64,000 nt of DNA from Deltaproteobacteria bacterium (GTDB lineage: Bacteria; UBA10199; GCA-002796325; JACPFF01). How positions within the stretch are numbered: position 1 is the stretch's first letter; every line of letters begins with the position of its first letter. The notes beneath the pieces are model-generated. The model worked only from the letters and a program-made list of their open reading frames with translations. It did no database searches and was not told where the DNA came from. Below, piece after piece: positions 23,832-31,986 of the stretch. Where the stretch lies: NCBI GenBank assembly GCA_016183065.1, contig JACPFF010000006.1, positions 295,578 through 359,577 on the forward strand, in the 5' to 3' direction. A program made the translations under genes and the position numbers.

Positions 23832-24674
23832 ATGTTCAGAAGACCGTCTATAATTCGCAACCGGTCTCGTTGGTTCGTCACTCTGGCCGTCTCAGTCGTG
23901 ATATGCAGCACACACTGCACGACACTTCGCGAAGCACATCGGCAGGCTTTGGCCGGAGCACAGCCCTCGCCCCATCAGGCACGGCCCCATCCTGGCGAAG
24001 TGTTGGATCAGTATCGCGCAGCGGTGCGTGCAGACATCCTGCGCCATTGGGTCCATGAAGGGTGCGAGAAGGCTGTGGTGATTGACGTCCGGATTGCCGC
24101 GGATGGACGGGTTGTCCAGCAGTCACTGCAAACACCAAAGGCCGATGCGGTGTGTCTTGAGCGTGCCGTGACGGCACTCCAGCAGGCGTCTCCACTCCCT
24201 GTTCCATCTCCGTCGATCCGATCCAGAGTCTTGTCGGAGGTGTTCCGTGTGACGTTTCGACCGAAACCGCAAAACAATACTCCACCATCAGCACGTCCCG
24301 AAGAGTTCTCCTCACCGCCATTGGTTGTGGACGCGATCTCACCTGAATTGGGACAATATCTCTCCACGGTATTGTTGCGTGTCTCGCAGGGGTTTCCCTG
24401 GCCAGCGACGTGTACGGGTGTTGAGCGGGTTACGCTCCATGTGCAAGTAGATGCCACAGGTCGTGTGCAACATATGAGTAATGAACTGCCATCGGTGCCA
24501 CGAGCGTGCGTCAAGGCCATTGTCACGCGGGTGCGTTCCGTGTCACCATTTCCACCACCGCCCGGAAACATGCGCTATGCTGCCCGCTTTGATGGATACA
24601 TTGAAATGACAATCTCTGCGCCAAGCGTCTCACATCCAGATGAAAGCAAGGGTGACCCCAGGAGGATGCCATGA
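23832..24674 (+). CDS. Periplasmic protein with two TonB/TolA C-terminal-like domains
   Basis: 280 residues. An N-terminal signal or anchor (RWFVTLAVSVVICSTHC, a possible lipobox STHC) is followed by two tandem alpha/beta units of the TonB-C/TolA-C type. Unit 1 (about 57-145) has YRAAVRADILRHWVHEGC and KAVVIDVRIAADGRVVQQSL; unit 2 (about 165-260) has LLRVSQGFPWPATCTG and VTLHVQVDATGRVQHMSNEL. Each unit has a conserved central Cys pair. These domains usually contact outer-membrane receptors or Tol proteins; no ExbB/ExbD or TolQR is nearby. AAGGAGG precedes the ATG. It overlaps ric by ATGA. Confidence 0.65.
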   Translation: MFRRPSIIRNRSRWFVTLAVSVVICSTHCTTLREAHRQALAGAQPSPHQARPHPGEVLDQYRAAVRADILRHWVHEGCEKAVVIDVRIAADGRVVQQSLQTPKADAVCLERAVTALQQASPLPVPSPSIRSRVLSEVFRVTFRPKPQNNTPPSARPEEFSSPPLVVDAISPELGQYLSTVLLRVSQGFPWPATCTGVERVTLHVQVDATGRVQHMSNELPSVPRACVKAIVTRVRSVSPFPPPPGNMRYAARFDGYIEMTISAPSVSHPDESKGDPRRMP

Positions 24675-25384
24675 CACGATTTCACGCAGCCAGTGTTGTC
24701 GGGAAGATTGTCGCAGAACGGCCGGACTTGGCCAGGGTCTTTGAGGCCCATGGCGTGGACTATTGTTGTGGCGGGAAACGGTCGGTGCAGGAGGCCTGTC
24801 AGGCCCGGGGCCTCGACCTGGGGCAATTGCTCGAGGCACTGCATGTCGCGGCGGCGGAGGGTGGCGAACCGCATCCTGTCGATCCAGCAACCTTGTCGCT
24901 CAGTGCATTGGCGGATCACATCGAGCAGACGCACCATCGGTATCTGCGCCGGGAGTTCCCACGGCTCGACACGCTGACCGAGAAGGTCGCGCGCGTCCAC
25001 GGGGAAAAGGAACCGCGCCTGCGAGAGGTTCGCCGTGTGGTCTTGCAGCTCACCGAAGAGCTCATGAGTCACATGCTGAAGGAAGAGCGGATCCTCTTCC
25101 CGATGATTCGCGCACTCGACACCGATGGCCCCAGGCCGGAGTTTCACTGTGGGACGATCGCCCATCCGATCCTGCAGATGGAAGTCGAGCACGACGATGC
25201 GGGGGCGTCTCTCGCACAACTCCAAACGCTGACCGACAACTTTACCCCTCCCGCATGGGCATGTACGACCTATCGCCTTCTCGTTGATGCGCTGAAAACC
25301 CTGCAACAGGATCTGCATCAACATATCCACAAGGAGAACAATATTCTCTTCCCGCGGGCCTTGCAGCTGGAGGCGGCGGGCTGA
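24671..25384 (+). CDS. ric: Iron-sulfur cluster repair di-iron protein (RIC/YtfE/ScdA)
   Basis: 237 residues. An N-terminal ScdA_N domain carries the signature GVDYCCGGKRS, followed by a hemerythrin-like four-helix domain with di-iron ligands in HTHHRYLRREFP-type (TIEQTHHRYL), LMSHMLKEERILFPMI, EVEHDDAG and HQHIHKENNILFPRA. RIC proteins repair Fe-S clusters damaged by nitric oxide or oxidative stress in the cytosol. It is translationally coupled to the TonB-C-like gene upstream (ATGA overlap, AGGAGG). NO-responsive control, for example by an NsrR or FNR-type site, was not identified. Confidence 0.94.
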   Translation: MTRFHAASVVGKIVAERPDLARVFEAHGVDYCCGGKRSVQEACQARGLDLGQLLEALHVAAAEGGEPHPVDPATLSLSALADHIEQTHHRYLRREFPRLDTLTEKVARVHGEKEPRLREVRRVVLQLTEELMSHMLKEERILFPMIRALDTDGPRPEFHCGTIAHPILQMEVEHDDAGASLAQLQTLTDNFTPPAWACTTYRLLVDALKTLQQDLHQHIHKENNILFPRALQLEAAG

Positions 25385-25555
25385 GCACTCCGTATCGCGT
25401 TCATCGGGGGATCCGAATCTCCACGACGAAACCGTCGGTGGACCGATTGCAGAGTGAGCGCTGCCACGATCCTCGGGGGGAGGCCTGCACACAGGCCTGC
25501 GCAAAAAAAATTGCACGGGCTTCCGGTATTTGCTATAGACGCTTCCACTGTGGCG

Positions 25556-26662
25556 ATGGGGGATGGAGAGAGAGCGACGGAGTGCCATGCGACGGGAGAG
25601 GTCCTCCAGCCGCAGCATCGAGTCGTGTTGCGCGCGGTGCGCGAGCATCTGCGTCGATGTATCCCCGCGGGTCCTCTGACCGCCCTGTGTGAACGATGGC
25701 TGACACAGTTGGAAGACCATCTGCAGGAGCATGGGTCGGCCCCGTGCATTGATGTCCCGTACCTGGTTGCCCAAGGACTCGGAGCGAATGCCGAAAAGAC
25801 CCGGACAGTGGCCGTCTTCGCGACCTCCATCTTTCTCGGTTGTGATCTGCTCGATGATTTTCATGATCAGGCATGGCCTCGCGAGCTACGGTCCGCGTCG
25901 GTGAACACGGTCTCCCTGGCCGGTTCCTTGTTGCTCTCGGTCATACCGACGCTGGTGATTGCGGAGATTCCCGATCTCTCCGACGCCGGGCGTTTTCATG
26001 CCTGTCGCATGGTCGCGGAATATTTGCAGCGGATGGCTGGCGGACAGGCCGATGATTTGCGGTCGCCATGGAATCCCGAGCTCTCCATCGATGCCACCCA
26101 GTCGCGCATGATGGCCAAAAGCGGGGAAGAGATGGCGCTTTTTTGTCATTTCAGCGCGCTCGTGACCGGATGCGATGCCCATCTCCAGCAGGAGTGTGCG
26201 CAATTCGGGCGCGAGATGGCCATGGCCCTGCAAATCATCTCCGATCTGACCGATCTCTTCGAGAAACCGGTCAGTACGGATTTGCAGCAGGGGACCGGGA
26301 CACTCCCGCTCGCATTGCACCTGGCACGATTGGAGACAGGGGCGCGGAAGGCCTTCTGCGGTCTTTGGCGGGAGAGTGCGCACTCTCCCGCGGCGAGAAG
26401 GCGCCTCCAATGGGCCATGTGCGATTCTGGCGCCGTGGCGCATGCGGCCGTCATGATCGAGTCCTATGGTGAACGAGCGAAGGAGCGCTTGCACGGACTC
26501 CCGCTCCACCCCGCGTCACAGCACGCGCTGCAAGAGGAGATCGCGACCCTCTCCCGGTATGCCTTGGCTCATCTGCAGGCTTTTTTGCACCATGAACCGG
26601 AGAAACCGAGTGATCCTCTGTTTCTTCATTCTCGCACGTTACGAAAGGAGCGCACGCGATGA
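25556..26662 (+). CDS. Polyprenyl synthetase-family protein (ComQ-like)
   Basis: 368 residues from ATG 25556; GTG 25454 is an in-frame alternative adding an unconvincing N-terminus. The isoprenyl synthase fold is indicated by FLGCDLLDDFHDQAW (first Asp-rich motif DDxxD, 100-104), AGGQADDL, MALQIISDLTDLFEK (second motif degenerate, SDLTD 229-233) and GTGTLPLALHLA. The second Asp motif lacks the full DDxxD, a trait shared with ComQ, the enzyme that prenylates a Trp in ComX pheromones, and with inactive paralogues. It overlaps the following 72-residue peptide gene by ATGA, the arrangement of comQ-comX. Function as a peptide prenyltransferase is inference. Confidence 0.7.
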   Translation: MGDGERATECHATGEVLQPQHRVVLRAVREHLRRCIPAGPLTALCERWLTQLEDHLQEHGSAPCIDVPYLVAQGLGANAEKTRTVAVFATSIFLGCDLLDDFHDQAWPRELRSASVNTVSLAGSLLLSVIPTLVIAEIPDLSDAGRFHACRMVAEYLQRMAGGQADDLRSPWNPELSIDATQSRMMAKSGEEMALFCHFSALVTGCDAHLQQECAQFGREMAMALQIISDLTDLFEKPVSTDLQQGTGTLPLALHLARLETGARKAFCGLWRESAHSPAARRRLQWAMCDSGAVAHAAVMIESYGERAKERLHGLPLHPASQHALQEEIATLSRYALAHLQAFLHHEPEKPSDPLFLHSRTLRKERTR

Positions 26663-26877
26663 CGCATGAAAACACCGCAGTAGTCTTGGAGGCCCTCAGG
26701 CACGATTCCGCGCTGTTACGCGCATTGACGGAGGATGCGGACAGGGCGTTGGATCACCTGCAGATCCCCATCGGTGCCGACGAGCGGGCGTTGTGGAAGA
26801 CGTTGGCGGGCAAACTGGGCGCGACAGCGTCCATCACGGCAGAAAGGACGAAGGGCATTGCCCTTCTGGGGATGTAA
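26659..26877 (+). CDS. 72-residue peptide, possible prenylated-peptide or RiPP precursor
   Basis: Start overlaps the prenyl synthase stop (ATGA) with AAGGAG upstream, so translation is well supported. The sequence is a leader-like amphipathic helix block (VVLEALRHDSALLRALTEDA, ADRALDHLQIPI, then ADERALWKTLAGK). Its L..D..L..AL....AL..L pattern recalls Nif11/NHLP-type RiPP leaders. The single Trp is W46; the C-terminal tail after Gly51-Lys-Leu-Gly is TASITAERTKGIALLGM. No Cys. No signal peptide. A partner of the upstream ComQ-like enzyme is the simplest reading, but a plain small helical protein is possible. Confidence 0.6.
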   Translation: MTHENTAVVLEALRHDSALLRALTEDADRALDHLQIPIGADERALWKTLAGKLGATASITAERTKGIALLGM

Positions 26878-26878
26878 C

Positions 26879-27787
26879 ATGCGAAACTTTGCACAACGAA
26901 CCGTGGTCGTTTTTCTGATCGTGGGCCTCCTCGGGTGTTCCGGGAGTACTGCGAGTGATACGACAGAGACGACCGAGACCACCACGGCCACGTTGAATGA
27001 TTTGACCACATTCGTCCAATGGGCAGGCCATACGTGGGACGATCTGGTGGCGCAACTGAGCGTGTCAAAGGCCTTCAGTGTTGATTTTCCGATTCCCTGC
27101 GCCGGCGGGGGCACCATCACGTCGGATGGAACCACGATCTCGCTCAACGACTGCACGGAGACCTATGGGGAGACGACCTATGTCACGCGCGGCACCTATA
27201 CGGTGACAACGTCCGGTTCGCTCACCACGCACGCCTGGGAACAGAGTATTATCGTGGACGGCAGTACCACCTTTTCGTGCACCGGTTCCGTCAGCTTTAA
27301 CACGAGCGATGATCTTGTGGCGTTTGACTACTCCGGCACATTCACGAGCGGGACCTTCCGACTGACCGGGACGGTGGCCGACAATAGCGACGGGACGAGC
27401 GATTGCATCTTCTCCGTCCTCCTCGACGGCGAGGCCTGGCAGGACGGCCTGTTCGACGATACCGACTTGGACGCCCTGACGGAGACGCAGGTCGACCAGG
27501 CCTGCACGGACGACGATGACCCGGCGTGTGCGACCCTCGAGTGTGCGAACGATTTCCAGTGCCAGCTCTTTGCCGATGACAATACGAGCGATGAATACGA
27601 GACCGGGAACATCGAGTGCGCCTCCGGATGTTGCGCCCTGAAGAGCAGTGTCAGCGAATGTCCAGACTCGGCGCCCTGCAGCACCGATTTCCAGTGCCAG
27701 CTCTTTGCCGATGATAGTACCACGGACGTCTTTGAAACCGACAATGTCACCTGTGCCGATGACGGCTGTTGTGCGGTCGTGGAGTAA
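26879..27787 (+). CDS. Lipoprotein with duplicated Cys-rich C-terminal motif
   Basis: 302 residues. Lipobox L17-L18-G19-C20 after MRNFAQRTVVVFLIVGLLGC, then a Thr/Glu-rich linker (TTETTETTTATL). A beta-rich middle domain (about 60-205) follows. The C-terminal 90 residues hold two near-copies of the motif DFQCQLFADDNTSDEYETGN / DFQCQLFADDSTTDVFETDN, each ending in a CC pair (GCCAL, GCCAV). Six to eight disulfide-capable cysteines suggest an exported, stable surface domain. It starts one base after the stop of the 72-residue peptide gene, so it is the third gene of that operon. No named family. Confidence 0.68.
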   Translation: MRNFAQRTVVVFLIVGLLGCSGSTASDTTETTETTTATLNDLTTFVQWAGHTWDDLVAQLSVSKAFSVDFPIPCAGGGTITSDGTTISLNDCTETYGETTYVTRGTYTVTTSGSLTTHAWEQSIIVDGSTTFSCTGSVSFNTSDDLVAFDYSGTFTSGTFRLTGTVADNSDGTSDCIFSVLLDGEAWQDGLFDDTDLDALTETQVDQACTDDDDPACATLECANDFQCQLFADDNTSDEYETGNIECASGCCALKSSVSECPDSAPCSTDFQCQLFADDSTTDVFETDNVTCADDGCCAVVE

Positions 27788-27839
27788 GCGACGTGTCTCC
27801 GTGATCGGTTTTTACGAAATGCGGGCGACTACTGTCTGA

Positions 27840-28673
27840 TTACTTATCGGCTTGTGCCCGTGGAAGTGTCACGCCATTAGTCGACGGGAGGGTTCTCTGG
27901 GCGATCCAGCGCCCTTGATCGGCGTTCACACACAGTGTCCGATACCCTGTGGCCAGGGAGAGGCCTTGCGCCACGGTTGTGAGGGAGAGTGTCGCCATGC
28001 CCGGGCCTTTCACCGGAAAGACCGGGGTCATGGTCCATCCCGCATCGCTGTGGTGCAGGTCGCCGTAATAGATCCGGTCGCATTCTTTCCAATCTACGGT
28101 GTCGGTGGCAGCGATGAGTCGCCCCTTTTCCGTATCAAAGCTCAGTTGTCGATACGATGTCGTGGTCAGCACGACCGTGTCGGGGAGGAAGTTTTCTTGG
28201 GGATCCACCTCGGTGCGTAACAGCCACATAATATGGGATGCGCTGACGGATACGAGGTGGGGACGGGCAATGATCTCCGTAAATGGAACCGCGGCGATTC
28301 GGTGACCGTCTTTGAAAAAGATGAGGGCATCGAAATCCTCAGATATCGCGCCGTCGTGGATGACCTGCAAGTGTCCAGTCGCATCAAAAGAGGCGAGTGG
28401 CATGCCCTGGATGAACAGGGCCCGCCGGCCATCCTGCGAGGGCCAGAGATACCCGCTCCCACCGCCATCGAGGGCAATGTTCTGCAGGAGCTGATTGTTG
28501 GCAGCAGTCAGCCGAAAACCGCGACAAGGTCCGCCTCTCGGGCTTTGAATATTGGCGATATCATAGGACGCGGGCGGATGTTTGGCAATGCATTGGTAGG
28601 CGATGGAGTCGGCATGCACGATGCGTGTCGAACCACAGCATGCGGCGACCATCAGTAAGAGTAGCTTTGTCAT
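27840..28673 (-). CDS. Hypothetical secreted protein
   Basis: 277 residues with a Sec signal peptide (MTKLLLLMVAACCGSTRIVHA, cleavage probably after VHA). The mature part is beta-rich with repeated blade-like strands (GYLWPSQDGRRALFIQGM, LIFFKDGHRIAAVPF, SVSASHIMWLLRTE, LSFDTEKGRLIAATDT), suggestive of a beta-propeller fragment, and cysteines C28, C50, about C199 and C244. No family recognised. It is convergent with the lipoprotein operon ending at 27787 and divergent from the MFS gene at 28873 across about 200 bp with no confident promoter. Confidence 0.6.
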   Translation of the reverse strand: MTKLLLLMVAACCGSTRIVHADSIAYQCIAKHPPASYDIANIQSPRGGPCRGFRLTAANNQLLQNIALDGGGSGYLWPSQDGRRALFIQGMPLASFDATGHLQVIHDGAISEDFDALIFFKDGHRIAAVPFTEIIARPHLVSVSASHIMWLLRTEVDPQENFLPDTVVLTTTSYRQLSFDTEKGRLIAATDTVDWKECDRIYYGDLHHSDAGWTMTPVFPVKGPGMATLSLTTVAQGLSLATGYRTLCVNADQGRWIAQRTLPSTNGVTLPRAQADK

Positions 28674-28872
28674 GCGAGGAACCTACCGAAAAGACCGGTT
28701 TTTTCCAATGAAAATCCCGCAAAATTTCCGGGGCGCACCACAATCGCCTTGACACGATGTGCCATCGTGGCTACTCGTTCTGCACGGAGAGTACGGCAGC
28801 ACGGCGGCGTAGCTGCGGTGTCGCCGGCGGGGTCTGTATCAGCAGGCGGTGTCTTGACACGAGAGGTCACTG

Positions 28873-30276
28873 GTGCGTGATAGCGTGAAGCCGCTGTGGC
28901 GCGTGGTGTTGCTGTTGCAATGCGGTCAAGGTGCGCTCAATGGCCTCTTCCTCTATACATGGGGCCCCTATTTCTACGACCGTTTTTCCGTCACGGGTTC
29001 GGTGCAGAGTGCGCTCGTCATTGTGATGGTCCTCTTTGCCCTGCGTCAGGCATTGGTCGCGCTGATGGAGGTCCCGGTCGGGGCATTGGCCGATACGATC
29101 GGACGGAGTCGTGTCGTGATGCTCTCCTTTGCGGTGCGGTGTGCGTTTTTTCTCTCCATGGTGGCCCTCGCCTTTTGTGACACGCTCTTTACGGCGGTCT
29201 TCTGGGCCGGTGCGGCGAGCCTCTGTTATGCCGCCGGCTATACGCTCTTCAACGGGGCGTTTTCTGCGTGGTGCGCGGAGGCGATGCGCGCCTGTGCGCC
29301 GGATGTCCCCTACAGCTGGATGGCCGCGCGGTACATGATCTATCAATCGATCGGCGAAATGGCGGGTGCGGTGCTGGCCATTCTCCTCTATCTGCACGGG
29401 ATGCCGTTCGGGGCCTTTTTGTGCGGGGCCGCGGTGGCATACGGCCTCATGGCCGTCGGGATCTCGCGGATGGCAGAGACCCGCGCGGTTGCCCCTGTGG
29501 AGCAGAGCCCGCGCTACGACCTGGCCACGCTCGTGCGTATGATCGGTCTCCGGATTGCCGACAGCGTCACGGTCGTCCGGCAGTTGCCGGTGATGCTCTG
29601 GGTGACACTCACCTACGGCGCCTTCATGTTCCTCATGAGTCTGGTGCTCCATCTCTGGCCCATCTACCTGCGGGAGATCGCCGGTGCACAGCAACTCGGC
29701 CCGGCCTGGGTTGGGATTGCACTCCTCTGCCTCGTCATTCTGCTCGCAAGCGCCAAGGGTTTTGCGGTGGTCAACGACCGCCTGATTCTGCGGGCCGCGG
29801 GAAATCAGGCGCGATTCGCCATGTATCGTTGGGTCCTCTCGGGCGCGGCCACGCTCAGTGCCCTGAGTGTCGGGTGCTTGAGTAGCGTGACGGCCTTTGC
29901 GGGGGAGCCGCCGTTGGGTCTTCTCATCTTTGCGATCGGGAGTGTCCTCTGCAGCGCGGGAATCATCATGTCGTGTTACGATATTGTGATCAATTCGCTG
30001 ATCGGACCGGAGTGCGCAGCGGATCGCGCCACCATCCTCTCCGGTGGGAGTATGGTCCGCAGCCTCCTGACCCTGCTCCTTGCAGTCCCCGCGGGTGGTA
30101 TCAGCGCGGAGCATTCACCGATGGGGTGGTCGATCCCGGCCGTGATCCTCGGGATCGCCGGGCTCATGGCCCATCGGGCGCTTGGAGACCATGCCCGCGG
30201 TCGTGGGGCGACAACAGACCGCGCGGAATCTCCGGGTGCCATGGAGATGCGCACGGCGCAGCCGCCGGAGGGGTGA
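28873..30276 (+). CDS. MFS transporter
   Basis: 467 residues with about 12 hydrophobic helices. The major-facilitator loop-2 signature appears as EVPVGALADTIGRSRVVM (after helix 2), and TM1 begins LWRVVLLLQCGQGALNG. Substrate cannot be told. The GTG start at 28873 has no strong ribosome-binding site; the first helix begins within eight residues, so a later start is unlikely. It ends two bases before a histidine kinase gene, so transporter and kinase are probably co-expressed, which may mean the transporter takes part in signal sensing (inference). Confidence 0.85.
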   Translation: MRDSVKPLWRVVLLLQCGQGALNGLFLYTWGPYFYDRFSVTGSVQSALVIVMVLFALRQALVALMEVPVGALADTIGRSRVVMLSFAVRCAFFLSMVALAFCDTLFTAVFWAGAASLCYAAGYTLFNGAFSAWCAEAMRACAPDVPYSWMAARYMIYQSIGEMAGAVLAILLYLHGMPFGAFLCGAAVAYGLMAVGISRMAETRAVAPVEQSPRYDLATLVRMIGLRIADSVTVVRQLPVMLWVTLTYGAFMFLMSLVLHLWPIYLREIAGAQQLGPAWVGIALLCLVILLASAKGFAVVNDRLILRAAGNQARFAMYRWVLSGAATLSALSVGCLSSVTAFAGEPPLGLLIFAIGSVLCSAGIIMSCYDIVINSLIGPECAADRATILSGGSMVRSLLTLLLAVPAGGISAEHSPMGWSIPAVILGIAGLMAHRALGDHARGRGATTDRAESPGAMEMRTAQPPEG

Positions 30277-30277
30277 C

Positions 30278-31315
30278 ATGCGGCTCTACGAACGATTGAT
30301 CATCCTGATGGTGCCGCTCATCCTCCTCCCGTCGGCACTGATTGCGGTCGTGGCCCTCGTCATCTACCAGCACCCGGAGCGCATTGGCGCCGATCAGACG
30401 TGGATCGTGGAAATGGTGGTCGGTGTCATGCTCGTGGCCATCACGATCGTTAGTCTGTGCGTCTTGCGCAGCGCGGTGGCGTCGGTGGCGCGGCCGATCC
30501 AGCGCGTCGAAGAGATGGCGGCGGCGATGGCGGTCGGCGCACGCGACGTGCCGATGACCATCGATCCCAAGGCCGAAGGGGAGGCCGCGCATTTGCTCCG
30601 GGCCATGGCGCAGTTGCAATCGGTCCTGCGACAGTATGAAGAGGACTTGCGGCAAAAGTCGGCGGATGAGGCCACCGGGCAGCTTGCCGCGCAGGTGGCG
30701 CACGACATCCGATCGCCACTGGCCGTCTTGCGGACGCTGGGATGCCGGATCCGCGATGTCGAACGGGAGAGCGGGGTCAATCTGGCGAGTGCGCTCTATG
30801 TCCGGACCATCGGACGCCTGGAGGCCATGGCCGATGAACTGCGCGCCGTGGCCCGGGCGAAACAGGTCGACCGGATTTCGAGCGATGTGGTGACGGTGTT
30901 GCAACGGACCATCGACGAGGTGCGCGCAGGCCTTGGGACCCATGTGCAGTTTCAATATGTGGGACCGTCGGAATTATGGGCCGCGATCGATGTGGAGAAA
31001 TTCGCCCGTCTTCTCACCAATCTGTTGCACAATGCCATCCAAGCGATCCCGGAGGATCGGTCCGGGCTGGTCGTTGTTGAAATGACGGAACAGGCGGGGA
31101 CGTTTGCCCTCTCGGTGCGGGATAACGGGAGCGGGATTGCCACGCACGTCCTCCCACAGATTTTTTCCCGCCATTTCACGACCAAGGGGGAGCACGGGAC
31201 GGGTCTGGGCCTGGCCTATTGTAAAGAGGTGGTCGAGGCCCATGCCGGGGCGATCCTGGCCCGCAATCGCGAGGCCGGCGGAGCCGAATTCCTCGTCACG
31301 CTGCCACGATTCTGA
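30278..31315 (+). CDS. Membrane-bound sensor histidine kinase
   Basis: 345 residues: TM1 (about 8-30), a periplasmic loop of only about 12 residues, TM2 (about 43-63), a HAMP-like linker (RPIQRVEEMAAAMAVGARD), HisKA with H142 in QVAHDIRSPLAVLR, then N box LLHNAIQAIPED, G1 VRDNGSGI, F FSRHFTTKG and G2 GTGLGLAYCKE. The minimal loop means no extracellular sensor domain; it may sense the membrane itself or the MFS protein encoded two bases upstream. No response regulator is adjacent, so it is an orphan kinase here. Confidence 0.88.
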   Translation: MRLYERLIILMVPLILLPSALIAVVALVIYQHPERIGADQTWIVEMVVGVMLVAITIVSLCVLRSAVASVARPIQRVEEMAAAMAVGARDVPMTIDPKAEGEAAHLLRAMAQLQSVLRQYEEDLRQKSADEATGQLAAQVAHDIRSPLAVLRTLGCRIRDVERESGVNLASALYVRTIGRLEAMADELRAVARAKQVDRISSDVVTVLQRTIDEVRAGLGTHVQFQYVGPSELWAAIDVEKFARLLTNLLHNAIQAIPEDRSGLVVVEMTEQAGTFALSVRDNGSGIATHVLPQIFSRHFTTKGEHGTGLGLAYCKEVVEAHAGAILARNREAGGAEFLVTLPRF

Positions 31316-31327
31316 TCGCTGTTCCGA

Positions 31328-31407
31328 GACCAAGCCGCACTGCGGCGTTGAAGGGGAGGCTCCAGCGGCTTTGCCGCTGGAGGGGGCGACGTGAGCCCCT
31401 CCAATAG
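31328..31407 (-). repeat. Hairpin-rich dispersed element, copy 8 (short form)
   Basis: Canonical end GTGAGCCCCTCCAATAG at 31391-31407. Inward: CTCCAGCGGC/TTT/GCCGCTGGAG (31360-31382), then GAAGGGGAGG and a GCCGC/ACT/GCGGC terminal hairpin next to GACCAA. It starts 13 bp after the kinase stop codon. The stem arm CCAGCGGC differs from other copies at several positions, each compensated on the other arm. Confidence 0.85.
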
Positions 31408-31485
31408 TGGAATTGCGGCTAGACACGGTGTGGCATGGGTGTTAGAGACGGCCCGTGGTGGGTGTGTATGAGAAGGAGCGGACCC

Positions 31486-31725
31486 ATGACAGAAGAACAG
31501 ATTGATCATCTTCGACATGAGTTATCGACCTGTGCCCACCATATTCGCGGGGAATTGGCCACACTCCTCGCCCTGGCCCAGCAACTGGGACAACCGACCA
31601 AAAATGTGACGCGCCTCCGTGCCATTGCCGAAGAAAAAGTCCACGGGTTGGCCGAGATTGCGAACCGGCTCTCGCATCTGGCGGCCCGTGTGGATCGCGA
31701 CATCACTCACCGTGCAGCATCGTAA
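31486..31725 (+). CDS. Hypothetical 79-residue protein bracketed by elements
   Basis: 79 residues, all helical by composition (EEQIDHLRHELSTCAHHIRG, ELATLLALAQQLGQ, LRAIAEEKVHGLAEIANRLS). ATG 31486 is preceded by AAGGAG; the upstream GTG/ATG at 31435/31468 add a Trp/Arg-rich stretch that looks non-native. The helix with HHIRGELATLLALAQQLGQ vaguely recalls a histidine-kinase dimerisation helix (HIRGEL...), but no ATPase follows. Unknown function. It sits alone between element copies 8 and 9, which have the same orientation. Confidence 0.5.
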   Translation: MTEEQIDHLRHELSTCAHHIRGELATLLALAQQLGQPTKNVTRLRAIAEEKVHGLAEIANRLSHLAARVDRDITHRAAS

Positions 31726-31749
31726 TCGTCCATCGACTGTTGCTCTCTG

Positions 31750-31917
31750 TGGGGCCCCACGGGCTCACGCCTGTGGCACCCTGGGGGGAGGCTTCGCCTG
31801 AGCACGACACCCCCCGGACTAACGTCCGGGGCCCCACGACCCAGCCGCACCGCGGCGTTGAAGGGGAGGCTCCAGCGGCTTTGCCGCTGGAGGGGGCGAC
31901 GTAAGCCCCTCCAATAG
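31750..31917 (-). repeat. Hairpin-rich dispersed element, copy 9, with extra outer module
   Basis: Canonical end GTAAGCCCCTCCAATAG at 31901-31917, then CTCCAGCGGC/TTT/GCCGCTGGAG, a GCCGC/ACC/GCGGC-type hairpin with CGTTGAAGG, and CCCCACGACCCAGC. Further out is a block unique to this copy: GTGGGGCCCCAC (31749-31760), CACGGGCTCACGCCTGTGG, AGGCTTCGCCT and CCCCGGACTAACGTCCGGGG-like palindromes. It follows the 79-residue ORF by about 25 bp and precedes the symporter gene by about 70 bp. Confidence 0.82.
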
Positions 31918-31986
31918 TGGTCTCAATGCCGTCCGGGTATGGACGAGTCGTGACCGCGACCCAGCAAGGTGTGGAGAGGAGGGACT

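Noticed and set aside
25511-25539. TTGCAC-17-TATAGA as promoter of the ComQ-like operon
   Set aside because: The -35 box matches only three of six positions, and the spacing to ATG 25556 leaves no ribosome-binding site; too weak to call.
28749-28884. Two TTGACA-CGA strings upstream of the MFS gene as tandem promoters
   Set aside because: Both -35 boxes are perfect but neither has an acceptable -10 box at 16-18 bp; the second would start transcription inside the gene.
28867-30114. 415-codon minus-strand open frame, charged and His/Arg-rich
   Set aside because: Antisense to the MFS transporter; typical shadow.
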